From contig WTGB01000048.1 in NCBI GenBank assembly GCA_011523735.1, positions 1 to 64,000 on the forward strand: a DNA stretch of 64,000 nt, read 5' to 3'. The stretch comes from Chloroflexota bacterium. Its GTDB lineage: Bacteria; Chloroflexota; Anaerolineae; Aggregatilineales; Phototrophicaceae. Positions within the stretch are counted from its first letter, which is position 1. The number at the start of each line of letters is the position of its first letter. The position numbers and the translations under genes were made by a program. The notes under the pieces are model-generated. The model made no database searches, had not been told where the DNA came from, and worked only from the letters and a program-made list of their open reading frames with translations. Of the stretch, positions 35,473 through 43,192 are shown piece after piece.

Positions 35473-36576
35473 TCACTTCTCCCCCGAAATGCGCACCCGC
35501 GGATCCAGCAAGCCGTAGGTCAGATCGGCGAAGAGGTTGGAAAGCACTATTGCTGTGGTCAAGACCAGGACAGCGCCTTGGATAGCGGTGTAATCGCGCA
35601 CGACTATGGAAGCGAAGAGGTAGTGGCCAAAGCCCCAATAAACAAAGATTTCTTCAATGACGACGCCGCTGCCGAGGACAAAGCCAACACTGATGCTCAG
35701 TTGCGTGAACAGTGGCAACGCGGCGTTGCGGCCGACATAAGATGTGATAATGCGCCTGTCTTTCAAGCCGCGCGCTTCGGCGACGTTGACGTAGTCGTCG
35801 TTGAGCACGCTAGTCGTGCTGCTTTTCATGCTCAACATCCAGCCGCCCAGCGTCGCCAGGACGTAAGTGATTATCGGGAGCAGAGCATGTTCGCAGACGC
35901 TTGCGATGAACGCGGCGTTCAACCCGGGCGTCAAGCCAGGGTCGTAAGTGCCGCGTGCCGCGCCGACATCGAACCATCTCCAAGAAATGCCCGGTCCGAT
36001 AATGATTAGCAGACCCCAAATGTAATTGGGCACGCCAGTAAAGAAAGACGAGATCAGCGAGAGCGTATGGTCCAAAACTGAGTCGCGATAATAGGCCATC
36101 ATCATGCCGAGCACGATGCCCAGAACAAAGCTGATCAACAGACCCGAGCCCACGGCGAACAGCGTCCAGGGCAGGAAGCGGGCGATTTCGTCCACAACCC
36201 GGGTGCCCGGCGATGTGATTGATGTGCCTAAATCCAGACGCAGAAGATCGGTAAACCAGTCCAGGTATTGGTCCAGCATAGACGCATTGGGGTCGATATT
36301 AAAACTGGCGGCGACGCGGTCGTAAGCTTCTTGATATGAGATGCCTTCTTGCGTAAGTATCTGTTCAATGAGTATGTCGACCGGATTGCCGGGCATGAAG
36401 CGGACGAGGACGAAGGTGAAGCTCATAATCGCCCAGATGGTCAGAATCGCCTGTACAAAGACGCGGACATTATAATTCTTGTGGATGGGATATTTTGTCA
36501 GGAGCCGTTGCACGGCGTGAACGGGACCGGTAGCGCCGCTGGTGTCCAATTGGATGTCCCCGCTATGGCTGGTCAT
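35473..36576 (-). CDS. Dipeptide-type ABC permease (DppB-like)
   Basis: A 367-residue permease. A 40-residue polar N-terminus precedes TM1 (about 40-60). LDLGTSIT, further TM helices and the EAA loop AEARGLKDRRIITSYVGRNA follow. Its C-terminus ends YGLLDPRVRIS as in other DppB proteins. GGAG eleven bases ahead supports ATG 36576. It lies between the first binding-protein gene and the DppC-like gene with the inserted domain. Confidence 0.92.
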   Translation of the reverse strand: MTSHSGDIQLDTSGATGPVHAVQRLLTKYPIHKNYNVRVFVQAILTIWAIMSFTFVLVRFMPGNPVDILIEQILTQEGISYQEAYDRVAASFNIDPNASMLDQYLDWFTDLLRLDLGTSITSPGTRVVDEIARFLPWTLFAVGSGLLISFVLGIVLGMMMAYYRDSVLDHTLSLISSFFTGVPNYIWGLLIIIGPGISWRWFDVGAARGTYDPGLTPGLNAAFIASVCEHALLPIITYVLATLGGWMLSMKSSTTSVLNDDYVNVAEARGLKDRRIITSYVGRNAALPLFTQLSISVGFVLGSGVVIEEIFVYWGFGHYLFASIVVRDYTAIQGAVLVLTTAIVLSNLFADLTYGLLDPRVRISGEK

Positions 36577-36619
36577 TCTTCAGCTCCGAAGCTGCCGCGC
36601 GCATTTGATTTGTGGCAGG

Positions 36620-36644
36620 TGGGGTGAGCCGATAGCCCACCCCA
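36620..36644 (-). other. Intercistronic hairpin after substrate-binding protein gene
   Basis: TGGGGTGAGC pairs with GCCCACCCCA over ten positions with one A-C mismatch, loop CGATA. Like the hairpin at 27702-27731, it sits exactly between a binding-protein gene and its DppB-like permease gene, without a T tract. Confidence 0.55.
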
Positions 36645-36687
36645 TTGAAACGCAGGCTCAACAAGCCCCGCGCTTGCGAAGACCGAA

Positions 36688-38412
36688 CTACATATCGGCC
36701 GGTGCTGTGACGCCGGTCAGGATGAGGGTGGTCATCCAGTTGTCGGCGCCGCCGCCGAAGTTGGCGAAGACCGAGTCGCTGGAATCCGGCACCATGATGA
36801 AGTTGCGGTTCAGCGCGTTGTTGGTGTAGCGTTCCCAGAGCGGAATCGCCGGCAGCAATTCGTTGTAGGAAACCGCCAACTGCGTGACCAATTCAGCTTG
36901 AGCGCCTTTGTCGACACCCTGTGAGCTTTGGTTGGACAGGTCGAAGACATTGACCATGCCGCCGCTGTAATCGACATTATTGTCGAAGTTCATGCCGGCA
37001 CCAGCGCCTTCGCCCGCCATTTGGCCTTGGCCGTTATAGCGGTTGTAGGCCTGCAAGTAGCTGCGTCCGGGAATCGGATCGCCCAAGCCCCAGTTGCGAA
37101 TCGCCATTTCGAAGTTGCTGGCGTAGATGTCCTGCGGATGCTGCTGGAACTGAACGCCGCGCGCCGAGATATCGAAGCCGAAGTCGTTGAGTTGCGAGAC
37201 AGCGTTTTCAGCCGCGGCTGACCAGTCGGCGAATTCTTGCGGGAAGGTCAACTCGAAGGACAGGGTATCGCCATTGTCGTCCACCCAGATGCCGTCATCG
37301 TTGCGGCTGAAGCCGACGCTCGTCAGCAACTCTTCCGCTTTCATCAGGTCGTAATCGTAGGTGTTGAGAGAGTCAAGGGTCTCGTCGCTCAGCCAGGCTT
37401 CCGATAAGCCATCGCTCATGCCGGTCATGTATTCGACCGCCACGCCGGATTCGCCGAGGCTGACAACGCCATTTTGGATCCGGTCAATGGCGTAGGCAAT
37501 CGCCTGACGGACTTCTACCAGGTTCAGCGGATACACGGCATGGTTGACGTAAAGACCAGGACCGTTGTTCATGCCAGAGCGGACGATGTCGATGCCACGA
37601 TTGGCGAAGTCTTCTTCAGTTGTTGGCGGAATGCCGTGGGTGATGTAGTGGAGTTCCTGATTGGCGACAAGCGGGGTGACCACTTCGGTCTCGCCATTCC
37701 ACATGCGCACCATGTCATAGTGCTGAATATCGCCGGCAAAACCGCCAGGATTCAGTTCCATCATCAGGTTGGCTTCGGAGATGGTGTCGGGCAGGATGGT
37801 GTAGGGACCGCCGGAAACGGGCGATTCGGGGCGGAACTCGGTCAGTTCTTGCAGGAGCGCGTCCCAGCCATCATCGTCTGGGTTCATCATGGCGGCGCGA
37901 TCGGCGATATCGCCGAAGACGCTGGCGGGGCGTAGGTTGGTCGTCAAGATGATGCGCTCAGCCAGGCTCGAGGGCGAATCCATGTGGAACTTGACGGTGC
38001 TGTCGTCGACCTTTTCGATGCCGGTCATGTTTGCCCAGACCGCATCGCCGCGCAGGCGGAAGATGTTGAAGGTCGCCATGAGGTCGTCGGCGGTCATGGC
38101 GCTGCCGTCGCTCCAGCTTTTGCCCTCAACCATCTTGATGACATAGTTGCCGTCCTCATCCCAGCCAAATTCTTCAGCAACCATGCCTGCATAATCGCCC
38201 GTCGCCCACATCAGCACGGCTAAGGGCGGTTCGTGCAGATCCATGTATTGCCCCAGTGTGATGCCACCGGAAGCGAAGGTATTGAAGTGCCCAGTTGGCG
38301 GAACCTGATAGGGCCAGGCAACGTTGAGCGTATTGTCCTGCGCCTGCACTGGCGCGAATGCCAGCAGGCTAAGCGCGACGAACGTGAGCAGAAGCAGAGT
38401 TCTCTTGCACAT
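36688..38412 (-). CDS. Family 5 extracellular solute-binding protein
   Basis: A 574-residue SBP_bac_5 protein. The signal peptide is about 1-24 (ending VQA-Q), without a lipobox. MVEGKSWSDGSAMTADDLMATFNIF matches the family signature. It is preceded by an AGGAGG site nine bases before the ATG. It is the first gene of the long co-directional run and is followed by its own permeases and the shared ATPases. Its sequence is clearly different from the second binding protein at 27754, so the two may recognise different ligands. Confidence 0.92.
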   Translation of the reverse strand: MCKRTLLLLTFVALSLLAFAPVQAQDNTLNVAWPYQVPPTGHFNTFASGGITLGQYMDLHEPPLAVLMWATGDYAGMVAEEFGWDEDGNYVIKMVEGKSWSDGSAMTADDLMATFNIFRLRGDAVWANMTGIEKVDDSTVKFHMDSPSSLAERIILTTNLRPASVFGDIADRAAMMNPDDDGWDALLQELTEFRPESPVSGGPYTILPDTISEANLMMELNPGGFAGDIQHYDMVRMWNGETEVVTPLVANQELHYITHGIPPTTEEDFANRGIDIVRSGMNNGPGLYVNHAVYPLNLVEVRQAIAYAIDRIQNGVVSLGESGVAVEYMTGMSDGLSEAWLSDETLDSLNTYDYDLMKAEELLTSVGFSRNDDGIWVDDNGDTLSFELTFPQEFADWSAAAENAVSQLNDFGFDISARGVQFQQHPQDIYASNFEMAIRNWGLGDPIPGRSYLQAYNRYNGQGQMAGEGAGAGMNFDNNVDYSGGMVNVFDLSNQSSQGVDKGAQAELVTQLAVSYNELLPAIPLWERYTNNALNRNFIMVPDSSDSVFANFGGGADNWMTTLILTGVTAPADM

Positions 38413-38531
38413 TTTTGTTATCCTCCTCGTGTTTTATGCACTCACTATGCGTATTGCTGCGTCTGATAATTCAATAAGCGCCTCCTTAGTCTATTTTACG
38501 TACGGCTGCAGCACGATACGAGCGATTCCTG

Positions 38532-39731
38532 CTAGAAATATGTGTATGGAGTATGTTCGATTAACATGTTGTCAAACACACGGGCAAACGCGCCCATCAA
38601 TGCGGCATCAGGCTGCAAACACGAGATGCGCAAGTCAATTCCTCCGGGCGGCGACATCACCAGGTGGCGTTCCACTTCCGCGTGTACGTCGGCTAGGAAT
38701 GGTCCATACTCCCGGCCCAACTCGCCACCTAGGATGAATACAGGAATATCGAAGGCGTGATAAAGGTTTGCCAGTCCAACAGCAAATCTGCGACCCAAAT
38801 CTCTGAATGCGGAGCACGCTAGCCGATCGCCCACTCGTATGGCACCGACTAACTGCTCGAAAGACCGATACTCATGCGCTGCAATTCGCTCTCCGTTTTC
38901 AGTTTGAAGCCGCGCAACGGTCTGTTGCAGATATGGGATATTGACGGTATCTTGCCAATTGAGCGCGCCGAGTCCATTGTTTTCTTCAAAATACGACGCC
39001 ATGAAACCGATTTCGCCGGCGTAGCCGTGCTTGCCTTGGTATAGTTGCCTGTCAATCACAATGCCCGCGCCGACACCATGGCCGACTTCCATGTAAATGA
39101 AGTGGCTGTCTTCAGTAGCGCTGCCATAACGACTTTCACCAAGAGCGGAGAGACTGACTTCATTGTCAACACTCACTGGCACGCCAAATTGGTTTTCCCA
39201 GTCGACACGGAAATCTACGTTGTGCCAATCCATGTACTTGGAATAGATAATGCTGCCCTCTGCGCTGATGAGACCAGGCGCGGCCACTGCGATTCCGAGC
39301 ACCGGACGCGCATCGCCATTTAATGCAAAAGCCGTTTGAATCAAGCGTTGGCACAAACCAAGTACGAGAGGTTCTTCGGTTGAATCAGTCGGCACGGACT
39401 CATACCAGTCGATTTCGCCAGTGAGATTTACCAAAGCGCACTGGATTGTGGAGGGGTTTATCTTTGCGGCAATGGCACAGGCTCCCTCGGGATTAAGCTC
39501 AAGCAGAATCCCGCGGCGCCCGCCGGTAGAGTCTTCGTAGCCCACCTCGTGTATCATATCGTTTTGGATGAGTTCATCAGCGAGATTTGAGATGGCGCTG
39601 CGGGTAAGCCCCGTGCGGGAAGACAGTTTCGCTCGGGTCTGAGATGGGTTTTCCCGCAGGCTGCTCAAGACGAGCGCACGGTTGATCTCATGCATCACTT
39701 CGTGGTTGACAGCGGATCGTCGACGCGACAT
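38532..39731 (-). CDS. ROK family transcriptional repressor (NagC/XylR type)
   Basis: A regulator of about 399 residues. A winged helix-turn-helix (about 20-75, with TRAKLSSRTGLTRSAISNLADEL) is joined to a ROK domain. The ROK zinc cysteine motif is missing and the kinase aspartate appears as Glu in VDNEVSLSALGE, so it should bind but not phosphorylate a sugar. ATG 39731 is used; a GTG at 39746 is possible. It lies between the transport operon and a divergent dehydrogenase gene, so it probably controls both. Confidence 0.88.
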   Translation of the reverse strand: MSRRRSAVNHEVMHEINRALVLSSLRENPSQTRAKLSSRTGLTRSAISNLADELIQNDMIHEVGYEDSTGGRRGILLELNPEGACAIAAKINPSTIQCALVNLTGEIDWYESVPTDSTEEPLVLGLCQRLIQTAFALNGDARPVLGIAVAAPGLISAEGSIIYSKYMDWHNVDFRVDWENQFGVPVSVDNEVSLSALGESRYGSATEDSHFIYMEVGHGVGAGIVIDRQLYQGKHGYAGEIGFMASYFEENNGLGALNWQDTVNIPYLQQTVARLQTENGERIAAHEYRSFEQLVGAIRVGDRLACSAFRDLGRRFAVGLANLYHAFDIPVFILGGELGREYGPFLADVHAEVERHLVMSPPGGIDLRISCLQPDAALMGAFARVFDNMLIEHTPYTYF

Positions 39732-39754
39732 ACGTGGATTGCTCACCGAAGTAC

Positions 39755-39782
39755 AGTCTAGATTAAGTTCCCACTTTGTAAA
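39755..39782 (-). promoter_or_regulatory. Promoter of the ROK repressor gene
   Basis: On the minus strand TTTACA (39782-39777) and TAGACT (39760-39755) are separated by 16 bases, 23 bases before ATG 39731. Its -35 box overlaps that of the divergent dehydrogenase promoter. Confidence 0.5.
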
Positions 39783-39804
39783 AATATTTTAATAAGTGTA
39801 TACT
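39776..39804 (+). promoter_or_regulatory. Promoter of the divergent Gfo/Idh gene
   Basis: TTGTAA (39776-39781) and TATACT (39799-39804) are separated by exactly 17 bases, 53 bases before ATG 39858. The perfect palindrome AAAATATTTT at 39781-39790 lies between the boxes and is a candidate ROK operator. Confidence 0.65.
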
Positions 39805-39857
39805 GATATGATAGCTTTGTCAAATAAAAGAATTATCTTCATTATGGAGGCAAGTAT

Positions 39858-41129
39858 ATGACCCCGCTTGATACGATCGTCGTGGGAGCAGGCGGACGCG
39901 GTATCGCCTACGGCAACTACGCCCTGGAGCATCCGGATGAGATTCAAGTTGTCGGCCTTGCTGAGCCGGATCCTGCTCGGCGTGAACATTTCGCGCGCCT
40001 GCATGATATCGCGCCGGAAATGGTCTTTCCTGATTGGCAGTCGCTCCTCGCCTCCAAAGAGAAGAAAGCCCCCACTATCATCAATTGTACGATGGATCGC
40101 TTTCATTTTGAGTCGACGATGAAAATGCTTGAACTCGGCTATGATGTGCTGCTGGAAAAGCCGATGACACCCGTGCTCGCGGAAAACGTCCGCCTGGTGC
40201 AAAAGGCGGAGGAGGTCGGGTCTGTCCTGCAAGTCTGTCATGTATTGCGTTACACGCCGTTTTGGCAGGCGCTGCGGGAGGTCGTCCAATCAGGCAAGCT
40301 CGGCAAGATCATCAGCGTGACGCATCGCGAGAACTTGGCGTATTACCACATGGCGCATAGTTTTGTGCGCGGGAATTGGCGCAGCGAAGCGACATCGGGA
40401 CCGATGATCCTGTGCAAGTGCTGCCACGATTTTGACGTCTTGCTTTGGATCTTGCGGAGAAATGTGGTTCACCTCAGTTCCTTTGGTTCCTTGACCCACT
40501 TTCGCCCCGAGCATGCGCCGGAGGGCGCGACTGAACGCTGCACGGACGGCTGCCCGGCGGCGGAATCCTGTAAATATGACGCGACCAAGATTTACGCGCG
40601 TACAAACTTCGGCTGGCCCATAAACGCGATGTCCTCAAATGAGGCGCGGCTAGAGGCGCTAAAGACCGGTTGGTATGGTCGCTGCGTCTACCATTGCGAC
40701 AACGATGTAGTCGATCATCAGACTGTGAATATGGAACTGGAAGATGGTGCGACTGTCACTTTGGTGATGAATGGGCAGGGCGACGAAGAATGCCGCACCG
40801 TGCGCTGGGATGGCACGAAGGCGACCCTCTATGGCAAGTTTTCCGCGCGCGGCGACCAGATTACTGTGCACCACCATTTGACAGGCGAGATTGAAGATAT
40901 CCCGGTCATTGCCCGCGACAGCAGCGGGCACGGCGGCGGCGACTACGGCATCGTGCGCAGTTTCATTGATACCGTAAATGGCAGGCCCGATGACAGCGTC
41001 ACAACGGCGCGTGAATCATTGGAGAGTCACCTCTTGGCATTCGCCGCCGAAGAAGCGCGCCTGAACAAGACGGTAATCAACATGGACGAATTTAGAGCGC
41101 GCCTGGGAAATGTAGGGGCGATTGTGTGA
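39858..41129 (+). CDS. Gfo/Idh/MocA family oxidoreductase with cysteine cluster
   Basis: A 423-residue dehydrogenase. The Rossmann loop is IVVGAGGRGIAYGNYA and the EKP motif lies in LLEKPMTPVLAENV. A Cys-rich loop (RCTDGCPAAESCKYD, C-x3-C-x5-C, near residues 227-238) is characteristic of a subgroup acting on glycosides or amino sugars. GGAGG seven bases before the ATG is a strong ribosome binding site. The last codons and stop lie inside a GTAGGGGCGA repeat. Divergence from the ROK repressor suggests induction by the same sugar that is imported by the operon. Confidence 0.9.
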   Translation: MTPLDTIVVGAGGRGIAYGNYALEHPDEIQVVGLAEPDPARREHFARLHDIAPEMVFPDWQSLLASKEKKAPTIINCTMDRFHFESTMKMLELGYDVLLEKPMTPVLAENVRLVQKAEEVGSVLQVCHVLRYTPFWQALREVVQSGKLGKIISVTHRENLAYYHMAHSFVRGNWRSEATSGPMILCKCCHDFDVLLWILRRNVVHLSSFGSLTHFRPEHAPEGATERCTDGCPAAESCKYDATKIYARTNFGWPINAMSSNEARLEALKTGWYGRCVYHCDNDVVDHQTVNMELEDGATVTLVMNGQGDEECRTVRWDGTKATLYGKFSARGDQITVHHHLTGEIEDIPVIARDSSGHGGGDYGIVRSFIDTVNGRPDDSVTTARESLESHLLAFAAEEARLNKTVINMDEFRARLGNVGAIV

Positions 41130-41140
41130 ATCTCCCGCAA
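41112..41140. repeat. Degenerate copy of GTAGGGGCGA palindromic repeat
   Basis: GTAGGGGCGATTGTGTGA continuing to CTCCCGCAA aligns over its whole length with the copies at 56140 and 56759. It overlaps the final codons of the dehydrogenase gene and provides its TGA stop at 41127. Confidence 0.55.
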
Positions 41141-41264
41141 TTTGCAGGCCATCTTTCACGGTCGCCTCACGAGACGTGCCTACATTTTCACATGGCGAAC
41201 TGAAGCGGATTCCTAGCAGAGATGGCTTTCCACTGCTTGCGCTGGGTTGGCGTGTCTCGATAAG

Positions 41265-41336
41265 CACCCCCGACAGGATTCGAACCTGTGCGCCTGGTTC
41301 CGGAAACCAGTGCTCTATCCCCTGAGCTACGGGGGC
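41265..41336 (-). tRNA. tRNA-Arg (anticodon CCG)
   Basis: A full cloverleaf can be drawn. The acceptor stem GCCCCCG pairs with CGGGGGT, the D arm has GCTC/GAGC, and the anticodon stem CTGGT/ACCAG encloses TTCCGGA with CCG in the centre. The T arm is ACAGG-TTCGAAT-CCTGT, and the discriminator base is G. The anticodon lies at 41301-41303 and reads CGG codons. CCA is not encoded. The gene is convergent with the dehydrogenase gene. Confidence 0.95.
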
Positions 41337-41347
41337 GGATCGCAAAT

Positions 41348-41376
41348 ATCTTAGCAGATTGCAAGCCCTGTCACAA
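41348..41376 (-). promoter_or_regulatory. Promoter of tRNA-Arg
   Basis: On the minus strand TTGTGA and TAAGAT are separated by 17 bases. The predicted transcription start is about five bases before the mature 5' end of the tRNA. Confidence 0.6.
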
Positions 41377-41450
41377 GCCCGTCGGTCGATATGAGACCGC
41401 TTGCGAATGAGAAATTCCTTGGCAATTGCCCAACATGGCGCCGCAACTGA

Positions 41451-41456
41451 TATAAT
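41451..41456 (+). promoter_or_regulatory. Extended -10 promoter before lipoprotein gene
   Basis: TGA-TATAAT forms a perfect extended -10 element about 30 bases before ATG 41486. The best -35 candidate, TTGCCC, is at the long spacing of 19. Confidence 0.55.
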
Positions 41457-41485
41457 GTCGCCTGGTTGCCTTGAACAGTTTTCGT

Positions 41486-42220
41486 ATGGAACTTGCACTA
41501 GCCTTGAAGCATTGGCGCAACTCCGGCTTAAATGGTTTGCTCCGCTTGATGGGGCTGCTGCTATTGGCGGGCTGTCAAGCTTTCAGCGGTGATTCCGCCG
41601 CGACGATTGACGCAGATCTGACAATGTATGCGGCGCAAAGCGAGGCGATCTTGGCCGCCGCCACTGCGGAGCGGAGCATGGCGCTGGAAACCGTGGTCGC
41701 CGCCAGCACCCGTGTCGCGGAACTTTCGGCAGTGAATGCGGCATTGGGCGCCACGCTGCGGGCGAACTATACCGGCACTCCTGAAGTGAGAGCAGTGGTG
41801 GTAAGCGTTGAAGATATGGGCAGCTCTTTGGACGATGGCATGATGGATGAGGAAGTGCAAAGTGTTGTCGTAGAGGCCGAGATGCGCGTATCGAATCTGG
41901 CGACGGCGGCCAGGTTAGACCCTAACAGCGGCTGTTCAAGCGGCGAGGTAAGGCAATTCAGTTCCGCGGCTGAGCGGATTTATGTCACGGCGCGTGTCAC
42001 GGCGCTGCGCGCAGACACAATATTCAGAGTGGCTTGGCTTTTTGAAGACGAGCTTGTGTATGAGGTGGACTGGCAAGCGGATTATTCGAAATCATTCGAG
42101 TGCGTTTGGTTTTATGCCACGCCGGCGGACTTCGCCTTTGCGCCGGGCGATTATACGGCGACGATGTTTGTCGATGGCCTGGACCTGGGCAGTACCACCT
42201 TTGCCATACTCGCCAACTGA
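41486..42220 (+). CDS. Putative lipoprotein of unknown function
   Basis: A protein of about 244 residues with a lipoprotein signal peptide ending LLLLAGC; the Cys near residue 30 would be lipid-modified. An Ala/Glu-rich helical segment (about 45-95) follows, perhaps a coiled coil, and then a compact C-terminal beta domain (about 130-244) with two Cys residues that could form a disulfide. A TTG at 41471 is an alternative start. It is followed 12 bases later by an M23 peptidase gene, so a cell-envelope role is likely. No family is recognised. Confidence 0.7.
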   Translation: MELALALKHWRNSGLNGLLRLMGLLLLAGCQAFSGDSAATIDADLTMYAAQSEAILAAATAERSMALETVVAASTRVAELSAVNAALGATLRANYTGTPEVRAVVVSVEDMGSSLDDGMMDEEVQSVVVEAEMRVSNLATAARLDPNSGCSSGEVRQFSSAAERIYVTARVTALRADTIFRVAWLFEDELVYEVDWQADYSKSFECVWFYATPADFAFAPGDYTATMFVDGLDLGSTTFAILAN

Positions 42221-42232
42221 CGGGAGGCGTCT

Positions 42233-43177
42233 GTGCCACGATTAAGTTGCTGGCAAGGGATTATTTCAGTTTTGCTGGCGGCGCTAGTGAACGTAATTGT
42301 CGCGCAAGGTCAGGCGCCCCCACCGGTAGGTGAAGGGGCGCAATTGATACCCGCTCCGGCAGACGCAGTAGCGGCGGCGCATATAACAGCCACGGCGATC
42401 GCCGGCATTGAGCCCAGGGAGCACAACATTTTGCACCGGCCCATCGCATTGTCAGATGAGTATGTACATTGGGTCGATCGCAGCTACGCTTATGGCAGCA
42501 CACAATGGCAAAGGCGCGCGGTTCATCTGGGTGTGGAATTCGTCAATCCGCGTGACACGCCAGTCTATGCGGCCAAGGCAGGCACGGTGGTTTTCGCCGG
42601 TGACGACGCCGCAACTCTGCTGGGACCTCAGCATGACTACTACGGCAATGTGGTTGTTGTGGCGCATGAAGTGTATTCCCTAGCTGGACGGCAGGTCTTC
42701 ACCTTGTATGGCCATCTCGAGACGGTCGAGGTCGAAGCTGGGCAAGTGGTAGATGATCTGGATAGGCTCGGACGCATCGGCGACAGCGGCGTGGCGATAG
42801 GACCGCATTTGCACTTTGAAGTGCGGGTAGATGATCCCTATGATTTTCGCTTGACACGCAACCCGGAGCTTTGGCTGCAGCATTATATCGATAGGGGCAT
42901 GATCATCGGCGCTGCCCGCGATGACGCTGGGCAATATCTCTATGGCAAGCGCATTTCTGTGCGTTCGGAAGAGACAAGCCGGGAGGTATTTAGCTACGGC
43001 AGCGACATTGTCAATCCCGATCCGGTCTGGCAAGAGAACTTCACTGTTGGCGACTTGCCAGCGGGCGATTACAAACTGGTTGTCCTGAACGATTCCGGCT
43101 CTGTCGCTTTTGCGGAGACTGTTGCCGTGGAGGCTTATCGGACGACCTATGTAGAAATCATTTTGGCTGAAACTTAG
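42233..43177 (+). CDS. M23 family metallopeptidase (LytM-like)
   Basis: A 314-residue secreted protein with a signal peptide (about 1-25). The LytM fold runs from about 80 to 205. RAVHLGVEFVNPRDTPVYAA corresponds to the first zinc motif HxxxD, but Glu stands where Asp is usual; GPHLHFEVR supplies the HxH ligands. A C-terminal beta domain follows. It starts with GTG five bases after GGAGG. It should cut peptidoglycan cross-bridges or another glycine-rich peptide if the altered ligand is tolerated, and is probably co-transcribed with the lipoprotein. Confidence 0.85.
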   Translation: MPRLSCWQGIISVLLAALVNVIVAQGQAPPPVGEGAQLIPAPADAVAAAHITATAIAGIEPREHNILHRPIALSDEYVHWVDRSYAYGSTQWQRRAVHLGVEFVNPRDTPVYAAKAGTVVFAGDDAATLLGPQHDYYGNVVVVAHEVYSLAGRQVFTLYGHLETVEVEAGQVVDDLDRLGRIGDSGVAIGPHLHFEVRVDDPYDFRLTRNPELWLQHYIDRGMIIGAARDDAGQYLYGKRISVRSEETSREVFSYGSDIVNPDPVWQENFTVGDLPAGDYKLVVLNDSGSVAFAETVAVEAYRTTYVEIILAET

Positions 43178-43192
43178 CGCGGTTTCGCAGGT

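Noticed and set aside
35471-35638. 56-residue N-terminal extension of the DppC-like permease
   Set aside because: It overlaps the upstream permease gene and is Arg/Pro-rich; ATG 35470 has a proper ribosome binding site.
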